The position numbers and the translations under genes are program-made. Below the pieces are notes generated by a model. That model saw only the letters and a program-made list of their open reading frames with translations, was not told the origin of the DNA and did not search any database. This document shows, piece by piece, positions 1 through 5,835 of a stretch of 9,016 nucleotides of DNA (positions are counted from its first letter, which is position 1; each line of letters begins with the position of its first letter). Origin of the DNA: JAZDJT01 sp043803845 (GTDB lineage: Bacteria > Patescibacteriota > Minisyncoccia > Minisyncoccales > GCA-002788555); contig JAZDJT010000034.1 in NCBI GenBank assembly GCA_043803845.1, positions 1 to 9,016 on the forward strand. The letters run 5' to 3'.

Positions 1-201
1 AGGGAGGGATTGAAATTGGAGAAAAAAGAATACCAGGGAATGGGAGTGTTTCTGGAGAGCGTTGATGGAGTTAAAAACGGCACCGATAACAAATATTGGA
101 TGTATTGGTTGAATGGTGAATTATCTATGAATTCCGCAGATAAGCAAAACGTAAAAGGTAGGGATATGGTTGAATGGAAATTTGCTCCTTCGGAGTTTTA
201 G
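1..201 (+). CDS. DUF4430 (transcobalamin-like C-terminal) domain protein, 5'-truncated
   Basis: This is the C-terminal end of a protein whose start lies left of the window. The frame is open from base 1, and the TTG at 10 is unlikely to be the true start. The visible 66 residues contain the segment DNKYWMYWLNGE followed by a short KGRDMVEWKF end. This matches the 'YWmyyvNGe ... GD.veW.y' pattern at the end of DUF4430 domains, the fold shared with the C-terminal domain of intrinsic factor and transcobalamin. Family knowledge: bacterial DUF4430 proteins are often secreted or lipid-anchored and occur near vitamin (notably cobalamin) transporters. A signal peptide or lipobox cannot be checked because the N-terminus is missing. 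The next gene is a DUF6580 membrane protein 15 nt downstream, which supports a substrate-binding role in uptake. The substrate is inferred, not shown. Confidence 0.72.
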   Translation, partial: REGLKLEKKEYQGMGVFLESVDGVKNGTDNKYWMYWLNGELSMNSADKQNVKGRDMVEWKFAPSEF

Positions 202-202
202 G

Positions 203-216
203 GCTAAAATTTTAGC
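203..216. promoter_or_regulatory. 14-bp perfect palindrome filling the spacer before the DUF6580 gene
   Basis: The sequence GCTAAAATTTTAGC is its own reverse complement. It occupies 14 of the 15 bases between the stop codon at 199-201 and the ATG at 217. It could be a protein-binding operator half-site pair or a weak mRNA hairpin next to the start. No Shine-Dalgarno sequence is seen at normal spacing there. A palindrome this long is expected by chance somewhere in 9 kb about half the time, so function is only a suggestion based on its position. Confidence 0.3.
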
Positions 217-771
217 ATGAGTAGAAATAAAATTATTTTTGCCACGCTCTTGGTTCTTTTCGGAATCCTTTCTCGAATCTTCCTTAATGAAAAGATTGGC
301 ATTCCGAATTTTGAATTGGTAACCACTCTCTCGGTTTTGGCAGGTTCTTTGCTGGGTGGAGTTTTTGGCGGCGCAGTATCTTTCCTGACGATATTTTTTT
401 CTGATCTCTATTTTGGAAATACGCCCATCTTCCTTTTCACCTGGTCATCCTTCGTTATAATAGGGATTGTCTCCTCTTCGGTGAAAAGAAGATCCAAGGA
501 TTATATTTCAAAAGTTACAACACTTGGAGTGTCTGGAGTGTTATTTTTCTATCTTTGGACGAATTTTGGTTGGTGGCTAATATCTCATATGTATCCGATG
601 AATTTTTCTGGGCTTATTGAGTGTTATACCGCCGCCCTTCCTTTTCTAAGAAATCAGCTTTTGTCAGTTATTATTTTCACTCCTACTCTTGGCTCTGTTT
701 TTCTGCCACTATTTAAAAGGTTTTCTTCTGAAAATATTAAATTGATTCAGCCCAATACTAATTCAAGATAG
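217..771 (+). CDS. DUF6580 family membrane protein, putative ECF-type vitamin transporter S component
   Basis: A 184-residue hydrophobic protein with about five to six membrane segments, roughly residues 5-23, 33-61, 68-88, 100-122 and 145-166, and a polar C-terminal tail. The family signature is clear in the second half: TNFGWW at 115-120, a YP at 126-127, then CYTAALPFLRN at 136-146. I recognise this as the conserved core of DUF6580 proteins. DUF6580 belongs to the general group of ECF-transporter S-component-like folds; its ligand is not established to my knowledge. The S component binds the vitamin in the membrane and needs an energising module (EcfT plus two ATPases), none of which is encoded here. 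The DUF4430 gene just upstream and the B12-type radical SAM gene just downstream make cobalamin or a corrinoid the favoured substrate, by context only. The ATG at 217 is the only good start and lacks a clear ribosome-binding site. Confidence 0.75.
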   Translation: MSRNKIIFATLLVLFGILSRIFLNEKIGIPNFELVTTLSVLAGSLLGGVFGGAVSFLTIFFSDLYFGNTPIFLFTWSSFVIIGIVSSSVKRRSKDYISKVTTLGVSGVLFFYLWTNFGWWLISHMYPMNFSGLIECYTAALPFLRNQLLSVIIFTPTLGSVFLPLFKRFSSENIKLIQPNTNSR

Positions 772-792
772 TTGTCTAAAAATTATTCAAAT

Positions 793-2280
793 ATGAAGAT
801 ATTGTTATTATATCCTAGGTGCCCCGATACTTTTTGGAGTTTTCGACACGCCTTAAAATTCATAGGCAAAAAAGCATCTTTTCCTCCTCTTGGTCTTTTG
901 ACCGTAGCTGCTCTTTTACCAAAAGAATGGGAGAAAAAATTAATAGATATGAACGTTCAGCGGTTAGAAGACAAGGACTTGAGATGGGCCGATTATCTAT
1001 TCATCAGTGCGATGATAGTTCAAAAAGAGTCGGTCAGGGAGGTCATAAAAAAAGCGAAGGAAATAGGCGTCAAGATAGTTGCCGGGGGGCCTCTCTTTAC
1101 GACGGGATACGAAAAATTTTTAGATGGCATAGACCACTTTATTTTGAACGAGTCCGAAGTCACCTTTCCGCAATTCTTAAAAGATCTCTTAGCTGGTACT
1201 CCTCAAAAAGTTTATAAGTCTAATGAGTTTCCGGAGGTGACAAAATCGCCGCTTCCTCTATTTGAGCTTGCTGATTTCAAAAAATACTCTTCTCTGAGTA
1301 TCCAATATTCAAGGGGCTGTCCTTTCAATTGTGAGTTTTGCGACATCGTGATTATGAATGGTCGCGTCCCCAGGACCAAAGACAAGGAACAAATAATCAG
1401 GGAGCTGGAAAAATTATATAATCTCGGCTGGAGAGGCGGAATTTTCTTTGTCGATGACAACTTTATAGGCAACAAAGAGAAAATTAAGAAGGAGATATTA
1501 CCGGCCCTGATTAAGTGGATGAAAAAAAAGAGATATCCCTTCTCCTTTATAACCGAAGCCTCTATCAACCTTGCCGACGATGAAGATTTGATGAATCTCA
1601 TGGTCGAAGCCGGATTCAATACGGTTTTTGTCGGTATCGAGACCCCAAATGACAGTAGTCTTACCGAGTGCGGCAAGTTTCAAAACAAGAATCGTAATCT
1701 GATAACCTCTGTTAAAACAATTCAGCGTCACGGGCTCCAGGTTCAGGGGGGATTTATTGTTGGTTTTGACAGCGACACTCCTTCAATTTTTGAAAAACAG
1801 ATTCAATTCATCCAGCGAAGCGGAATCGTAACCGCGATGGTCGGTATATTAACCGCCCTGCCCAAAACTAGACTATACCAGCGTCTCAAAAGTTCTAACC
1901 GACTTATCCAAAATCCCACGGGCGACAACACAGACAGCTCAATAAACTTTGTCACCAAAATGGATCAAAAAACCCTCCTGGACGGCTACAAAAGGATCGT
2001 AGGAACGATTTATTCTCCGAAATATTATTACGAGAGGGTAAAAACGTTTCTAAAAGAATATAATTATCCCCAGGGCATTAGGCGGATTAAATTTGATTTT
2101 AGCCACCTGTCCGCGTTTTTTAAATCGATTTGGGAATTAGGCGTTCTAAAAAAGGGGAGAGTTTATTATTGGAGAACGTTTTTTTGGTGCCTTTTTCGGC
2201 GGCCGCAACATTTTCCTCTTTTAATCAGCTTTTCTATTAACGGTTTCCATTTCAGAAAAGTTTTCAATATCGGTATGTAG
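793..2280 (+). CDS. B12-binding-domain radical SAM protein, DUF4070 group
   Basis: A 495-residue radical SAM enzyme. I chose ATG 793 because homologues begin with this MKILLLYP-type strand; a TTG at 772, directly after the upstream stop, would add seven residues. Residues 1-135 form the Rossmann-like cobalamin-binding-type domain (strand and loop AGGPLFT at 97-103). The classical DxHxxG cobalamin motif is absent: the equivalent site reads D52-M-N54. The 4Fe-4S cysteines follow the canonical CxxxCxxC spacing (C176, C180, C183), which predicts S-adenosylmethionine cleavage. Further family blocks are VDDNFIGNK at 220-228, TEASINL at 254-260 and GIETP at 281-285. A C-terminal DUF4070-type region follows. 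Relatives include HpnP/HpnR-type lipid methylases and GrsA/B-type lipid-modifying enzymes, but most DUF4070 proteins have no known substrate. The gene sits between vitamin-uptake genes and a lipid-synthesis block. A chain-tailoring role is inference. Confidence 0.88.
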   Translation: MKILLLYPRCPDTFWSFRHALKFIGKKASFPPLGLLTVAALLPKEWEKKLIDMNVQRLEDKDLRWADYLFISAMIVQKESVREVIKKAKEIGVKIVAGGPLFTTGYEKFLDGIDHFILNESEVTFPQFLKDLLAGTPQKVYKSNEFPEVTKSPLPLFELADFKKYSSLSIQYSRGCPFNCEFCDIVIMNGRVPRTKDKEQIIRELEKLYNLGWRGGIFFVDDNFIGNKEKIKKEILPALIKWMKKKRYPFSFITEASINLADDEDLMNLMVEAGFNTVFVGIETPNDSSLTECGKFQNKNRNLITSVKTIQRHGLQVQGGFIVGFDSDTPSIFEKQIQFIQRSGIVTAMVGILTALPKTRLYQRLKSSNRLIQNPTGDNTDSSINFVTKMDQKTLLDGYKRIVGTIYSPKYYYERVKTFLKEYNYPQGIRRIKFDFSHLSAFFKSIWELGVLKKGRVYYWRTFFWCLFRRPQHFPLLISFSINGFHFRKVFNIGM

Positions 2281-2283
2281 GAG
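2279..2283 (+). promoter_or_regulatory. Shine-Dalgarno-like AGGAG overlapping the upstream stop codon
   Basis: AGGAG begins inside the TAG stop of the radical SAM gene and lies only 2 nt before the ATG at 2286. The spacing is shorter than the usual 5-9 nt. The overlap of stop, AGGAG and start points to translational coupling of the two genes. Confidence 0.4.
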
Positions 2284-2285
2284 TT

Positions 2286-3350
2286 ATGTTTTATCAGTGT
2301 CCAAAATGTAAAAAAAGATGGCATTACCCTCTCGAGAAATGTCCCGATTGTTTCTCTTCTCTTAAAGAGGTTCTCTCGGAGAGAATGAAAGTTATTGGGA
2401 CGTCCAGGGTAGTCATCCCGACGATTCTACACCCCAAAGTTCCTTATCATGTTTTAGTGGTAGAGGATGATAAGGGTAACCGCTGGGCGGAAAAATCTTT
2501 AAAGGAGTACAAGATCGGAGAAGAATTTAGGTTCGAAGAGAGCGATGATAAATCAGCTGTAGCGATCTTAAGGGTAAAGTACGATACCGATAGCGCTGTC
2601 GGAGAAATTATTAGCCTGCTCGGCGGAATAAAGATTACAAAAGAGACAAAGATTTTAATACTTCCCACTCTGATTTCTCCAGACCATCCCTATCTTGCCG
2701 CCAATACTAATCCGAGATTTTTAGACAGTCTCTTGAGGTACCTAATACAAAAAGGAGCAAATAGCAGCCATATTAAGGTCGCCGCCCAGAGCTTTGACGA
2801 GGTGCCCGTTGAAGCCTCTGCCCAAAAATCTCAACTCCTGGAGGTGTGCCTGAGAAATAAGATTGCCCCTTTGGACCTGGCCAAGAGCGACTTTGTTAAG
2901 AAGGAAAAAGATGGCTTGTCTTTTGAGGTCTCGAAAGAAGTCCTAGAGAGTAATCTTGTTATTAACCTTCCCATCTTGAAACTCGATAGGAAATCTCAAA
3001 TAAAGGGCGCTCTGGAGAACACATTAAAATTTCTTAGAAAGGAATCGTACCTTTCTTTAAAGTACCTTTCCGACGACTCAGAAATCATTAGAAAGTTGCA
3101 GGAGGTTCTGCCTTCTTATTTGACCATAGCCGATTGCGTAAATATACAAAAGAGCAGTGGTCATGTTGCTTTCGTCGGGTTGATATTGGGCGGTTATAAT
3201 CCTTTCAACATCGACCGTGTCTTCTCGGAGATAGCAATGATTGAAAAATCGCCAAGCCACTTAAAAGAGATTGACGTTCAAAAAATACCAATTTTGGGTA
3301 AAAAAATTGGAGAGGTACAATATGACATCGAAAAGGTTGGCACTTCTTAA
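2286..3350 (+). CDS. Zinc ribbon-OB fold (DUF35-like) fused to a DUF362 domain
   Basis: A 354-residue protein with two recognisable parts. Residues 5-22 form a zinc ribbon, CxxC-x10-CxxC (C5, C8, C19, C22). Residues about 30-98 look like the OB fold of DUF35 proteins, with the 'G.s.vv.P.......PY.v.vVed..G.r' pattern (G38, P45, PY at 53-54, V58-E60). DUF35 proteins assist thiolase-fold and MaoC-fold acyl-CoA enzymes, as in the archaeal thiolase/HMG-CoA synthase complex. From about 105 to the end the protein matches DUF362: LPTLISPDHP at 126-135, TNP at 141-143, VINLPILK at 225-232, IADCV at 281-285 and GGYNPFNID at 302-310. The 4Fe-4S cysteine clusters carried by some DUF362 proteins are absent. 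There is no signal peptide, so it is probably cytosolic. The function is unknown. The N-terminal half and the neighbouring fatty-acid genes suggest acyl-thioester chemistry or scaffolding. Confidence 0.7.
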   Translation: MFYQCPKCKKRWHYPLEKCPDCFSSLKEVLSERMKVIGTSRVVIPTILHPKVPYHVLVVEDDKGNRWAEKSLKEYKIGEEFRFEESDDKSAVAILRVKYDTDSAVGEIISLLGGIKITKETKILILPTLISPDHPYLAANTNPRFLDSLLRYLIQKGANSSHIKVAAQSFDEVPVEASAQKSQLLEVCLRNKIAPLDLAKSDFVKKEKDGLSFEVSKEVLESNLVINLPILKLDRKSQIKGALENTLKFLRKESYLSLKYLSDDSEIIRKLQEVLPSYLTIADCVNIQKSSGHVAFVGLILGGYNPFNIDRVFSEIAMIEKSPSHLKEIDVQKIPILGKKIGEVQYDIEKVGTS

Positions 3351-3362
3351 AAATTTAACTAT

Positions 3363-3956
3363 ATGGAAAACAGTCAAGTTTTAGTAGACATTATCTTCCC
3401 AAGGTCAAAAAAAATTATTAGTCGCGGTCTTTTACTAAACATCATTTTGGTTTTGAGCTTCAGTTTTTTAACCGCGCTGTCTTCAAAGTTGAAAATTGAG
3501 ATAGGGGCGGTTCCCATCACTGGTCAGACTCTATTAGTGCTTCTGAGCGGAATTTTATTAGGAAGTTCGAGAGGTGCGCTTTCTCAGCTGACTTATCTTG
3601 TCTTCGGTTTGTTGGGACTTCCTCTTTTCGCCCGAGGCGGCGGGATCCAATATATTCTTAGTCCCACCTTCGGCTACATTATCGGTTTCGTTTTTGCCTC
3701 TTTTCTTGTTGGTAAGTTGGCAGAGAAGGGCTATGATAAGAGTTTTAAAACGTCAATTTTAGCGATGGTTTTAGGCAATATCACGATTTACGTTTTCGGC
3801 TTATTTTGGTTGGTAAGATTTATTCCGGCAGGGAGCCTGCTTAAGGTTGGCCTCTATCCATTCTTGCTCGGGGACGCAATAAAGATTCTTATCGCCGGAT
3901 TCTCTTTACCCACTCTTTGGAAGTTTATCAAAAAAATAAAGGCCAATAGTAATTAA
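3363..3956 (+). CDS. bioY: BioY family biotin transporter S component
   Basis: A 197-residue membrane protein with about six hydrophobic segments and a basic C-terminus (KKIKANSN). The BioY signature is explicit: VPITGQT at 50-56, then a segment reading LLSGILLGSSRGALSQLTY, then GLLGLPLFARGGG and a PTFGYIIGF block. BioY is the substrate-specific component of the ECF biotin transporter. It can act with a general EcfAAT module or in some bacteria alone. Neither bioM/bioN nor ecf ATPase genes are in the window. It lies 12 nt after the DUF35-DUF362 gene and 18 nt before fabG, in the same transcription direction as the biotin-dependent carboxylase genes at 7401 onward. This gives it an obvious role in supplying cofactor for fatty-acid synthesis and suggests biotin auxotrophy. 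No BirA-type operator (TTGTAAAC-type inverted repeat) was seen upstream. The start ATG has no clear Shine-Dalgarno sequence. Confidence 0.93.
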   Translation: MENSQVLVDIIFPRSKKIISRGLLLNIILVLSFSFLTALSSKLKIEIGAVPITGQTLLVLLSGILLGSSRGALSQLTYLVFGLLGLPLFARGGGIQYILSPTFGYIIGFVFASFLVGKLAEKGYDKSFKTSILAMVLGNITIYVFGLFWLVRFIPAGSLLKVGLYPFLLGDAIKILIAGFSLPTLWKFIKKIKANSN

Positions 3957-3970
3957 TTTTTTTAAATTAA
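3953..3970. repeat. AT-only inverted repeat (7-bp arms) between bioY and fabG
   Basis: TTAATTT at 3953-3959 and AAATTAA at 3964-3970 are exact reverse complements around a TTTT loop. The left arm includes the bioY stop codon and the right arm ends 4 nt before the fabG ATG. With no G or C in the stem it would be a weak hairpin, so I do not call it a terminator. It may be an AT-rich promoter-like or unstructured initiation region. Confidence 0.3.
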
Positions 3971-3974
3971 ATTT

Positions 3975-4718
3975 ATGGATTTTGAAAACAAGGTAGTCTT
4001 AATAACCGGAGCCTCTGGCGGCATCGGCAGGACCATTGCCAAAAAATTTTTGCAGGGCAAAGCAAAAATTGCTCTCAACGATATCCCTTCGCAGGAAGGG
4101 AAACTTCAGGAATTTGTTCAAGAAATCGAGAGAGGAGGCGGTACGGCTAAATACTTTTTGGCCGACGTTTCAAACAGCCAAGACACCCGAAAGATGGCAG
4201 ACGGCATAAAAAAAGAATTTGGTAGACTCGACGTTTTGATTAATAACGCTGGCATAACCAAAGACAGAACGTTGGCAAAAATGACGCAGGAGGAGTGGCA
4301 AAGGGTTATTGATATAAATCTCACCGGCGTTTTTAACTGCACTAAGGCTGTTCTATCTTTGATCATCCAAAGTCAGGGCAAGATAGTAAATATCTCTTCG
4401 ATAGTAGGTCAGAGAGGCAACTTTGGTCAGGCAAACTACGCCGCAGCCAAGGCGGGAGTCATCGGTTTCACAAAATCTTTAAGTAAGGAGTTGGGCAAGC
4501 TCGGAGTTAATGTTAACGCAGTAGCTCCGGGATTCATTGACACCCCCTTAACTGCTAATCTGCCGGAAGAGTTTAAAATTACAGTAAAAAAGTTGACTAG
4601 CTTAGGGCGTTTTGGTAGCCCGCAAGACGTGGCTAACGTTGTGGCCTTTTTGGTTTCCCAGGATGCCTCTTTTATAACCGGGGCAGTTGTTGATGTTGAC
4701 GGAGGGTTAATGATATAA
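3975..4718 (+). CDS. fabG: 3-oxoacyl-[acyl-carrier-protein] reductase FabG
   Basis: A 247-residue short-chain dehydrogenase/reductase of normal FabG length. It reduces 3-oxoacyl-ACP to (R)-3-hydroxyacyl-ACP with NADPH, the first reduction of fatty-acid elongation. Visible elements are the nucleotide-binding TGASGGIG at 11-18, NNAG at 90-93, the catalytic serine S142 in NISS, and Y155-x3-K159 in NYAAAKAG. N-terminal to the end come VNAVAPGFIDTPL, which positions the cofactor, and the typical closing GAVVDVDGGLMI. SDR enzymes are widespread and the motif set alone would not prove the substrate. The close match to FabG sequences and the presence of fabZ, a fabK-like gene and carboxylase genes in the same run make FabG the best call. 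The ATG at 3975 follows an AT-rich spacer without a ribosome-binding site. Confidence 0.93.
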   Translation: MDFENKVVLITGASGGIGRTIAKKFLQGKAKIALNDIPSQEGKLQEFVQEIERGGGTAKYFLADVSNSQDTRKMADGIKKEFGRLDVLINNAGITKDRTLAKMTQEEWQRVIDINLTGVFNCTKAVLSLIIQSQGKIVNISSIVGQRGNFGQANYAAAKAGVIGFTKSLSKELGKLGVNVNAVAPGFIDTPLTANLPEEFKITVKKLTSLGRFGSPQDVANVVAFLVSQDASFITGAVVDVDGGLMI

Positions 4719-4748
4719 AAATTAATCCGGTAAAATCCAGAATTGGCC

Positions 4749-5357
4749 ATGAAAAAAATCTTTTTACTTTTTCTCCGGTTTTTTGTTTTCCCTTTAGTGA
4801 GGAGACACTTAGGGAGAATTGAGGGGGAAAATAATATCCCGAATAGTAATTTCATTTTGGCTTCCAACCACATTAATGGTAAAGATCACTGGTTTATTCT
4901 TTACGTTTTGAGAGAAAAACTGAAGGAAACCCATTTTATCGGCGCGCTGGACACAATACCAATTTTTTTACAGTCTTGGTTGCTTTATTACATGAGCGAT
5001 ACAATTATTATCAATAGAAAGAAAATAGATAGGGAAGGATTTATAGAGAAAATCTCGAGTCATTTAGGGAGAAAGGAAAATATTGTCATCTATCCTGAAG
5101 GAGGCACAAATGAAGGGAAGGCGCTCTTGAAGGGTAAAACGGGCATGGCAGAGTTAGCCTTAAAAACCAATACGCCAGTTTTACCAATTGGTATCTCCAG
5201 AGATAAAGATAATCAAAAAAGAATTATCAAGATAGGGAAACCGCTTCGTTTTAATGAAATCCCTAGGGATAAAGAATATAGATTGCTTTTAAGGGGTGTA
5301 ACTGATAAAATAATGCAAGAAATTTCCATATTGTCGGGCAAACCCTATCCTTATTAA
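4749..5357 (+). CDS. 1-acyl-sn-glycerol-3-phosphate acyltransferase family (PlsC-like), copy 1
   Basis: A 202-residue LPLAT/PlsC-type acyltransferase. The family transfers an acyl group from acyl-ACP or acyl-CoA to the sn-2 position of lysophosphatidic acid at the inner face of the membrane. Motif I is NH-x4-D (H41 to D46 in SNHINGKDH), with the catalytic His-Asp pair. Motif III is YPEGG at 115-119, followed by T-N where many members have T/S-R-S. Motif IV is VLPIGIS. A hydrophobic amphipathic N-terminus (KKIFLLFLRFFVFPL) probably associates with the membrane. I chose ATG 4749 over the TTG at 4743, which would add two residues. The start lies about 30 nt after fabG, the largest spacer in the cluster. 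It is clearly paralogous to the gene at 6774. Which glycerolipid each paralogue acylates cannot be read from the sequence. Confidence 0.87.
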   Translation: MKKIFLLFLRFFVFPLVRRHLGRIEGENNIPNSNFILASNHINGKDHWFILYVLREKLKETHFIGALDTIPIFLQSWLLYYMSDTIIINRKKIDREGFIEKISSHLGRKENIVIYPEGGTNEGKALLKGKTGMAELALKTNTPVLPIGISRDKDNQKRIIKIGKPLRFNEIPRDKEYRLLLRGVTDKIMQEISILSGKPYPY

Positions 5358-5370
5358 CAACATCTTTTGT

Positions 5371-5835
5371 ATGTTAAACAAAGACCAGATAAAAGAGATT
5401 ATTCCTTATCAGGAACCTTTTTTGTTTGTTGACGATGTTCAGGAAATGACCGATGACACAATCGTTGGTGCCTACCAGACTTCAAAGAGCGATTACTATT
5501 TCAAGGGTCACTTTGTTGATTTCAAAATAATGCCCGGCGTTATAGTGATTGAAGCCCTGGCACAGCTCTCTACAATTCTTCTAAGGAAGAAAATTGGTAG
5601 TAAACACAAGAAAAGCCACTTTTTAGCTTACGAAGTCAAAGGAGCCCAGTTTTTCAAGCCGATTTTCCCCGGCGATAAAATAATCTTAAAAGCCGAGATA
5701 TTGGGAGTGTACGAGGGGAAGATTGCCCACGTAAAGAGTCAAGCCTTAGTGGAAGATGATTTGAAATGTGAGGCTAGATTTTCCGTAGCGATAGTTGACA
5801 AAAAGGAGTTTTCCAAAAAATATGTTCGAGAATAA
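5371..5835 (+). CDS. fabZ: 3-hydroxyacyl-[acyl-carrier-protein] dehydratase FabZ
   Basis: A 154-residue hot-dog-fold dehydratase that removes water from (R)-3-hydroxyacyl-ACP to give trans-2-enoyl-ACP. It opens with the family's 'I..iiPyqePFLFvDdV' block. The catalytic histidine is H47 in FKGHF and the catalytic glutamate is E61 in VIEALAQ, a 14-residue separation as in E. coli FabZ (H54/E68). The loop between them keeps IMPGV but reads GHFVDFKIMPG rather than the usual GHFPxxPIMPG. The later FFKPIFPGDKI segment also matches. FabA-type isomerase activity is not indicated. Its final 14 nt overlap the start of the enoyl reductase gene in another frame, suggesting translational coupling of consecutive pathway steps. 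The start has no recognisable Shine-Dalgarno sequence. Confidence 0.92.
   Translation: MLNKDQIKEIIPYQEPFLFVDDVQEMTDDTIVGAYQTSKSDYYFKGHFVDFKIMPGVIVIEALAQLSTILLRKKIGSKHKKSHFLAYEVKGAQFFKPIFPGDKIILKAEILGVYEGKIAHVKSQALVEDDLKCEARFSVAIVDKKEFSKKYVRE
5803..5808 (+). promoter_or_regulatory. Shine-Dalgarno-like AAGGAG inside the 3' end of fabZ
   Basis: AAGGAG precedes the ATG at 5822 by 13 nt, longer than ideal. It is the strongest purine-rich match before any start in the right half of the window. It favours ATG 5822 over the upstream TTG at 5795 as the start of the enoyl reductase. Confidence 0.4.

Noticed and set aside
772..792. TTG at 772 as the start of the radical SAM gene
   Set aside because: Homologues start at the MKILLLYP strand, ATG is available at 793, and the added seven residues are polar and unlike the family.
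819..1217. 132-residue plus-strand open frame in another frame
   Set aside because: It is fully inside the radical SAM gene, whose frame carries the conserved family blocks.
1212..1676. 154-residue minus-strand open frame
   Set aside because: It is opposite the radical SAM core including the CxxxCxxC site; its translation is low-complexity and matches nothing.
3351..3362. BirA-type biotin operator before bioY
   Set aside because: The spacer is 12 nt and neither it nor the flanking sequence holds the long inverted repeat typical of BirA sites.
3953..3970. Inverted repeat TTAATTT-TTTT-AAATTAA as a transcription terminator after bioY
   Set aside because: The stem has no G or C, overlaps the bioY stop and is followed directly by the fabG start with no proper T-tract. 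The genes on both sides look co-transcribed.
4436..4873. 145-residue minus-strand open frame
   Set aside because: It lies opposite fabG and the first PlsC-like gene, both of which have clear catalytic motifs, and its translation resembles no family.
5359..5375. AACAT-N7-ATGTT inverted repeat around the fabZ start codon
   Set aside because: The arms are only 5 bp and AT-rich. This is expected by chance and too weak to claim as a regulatory hairpin.
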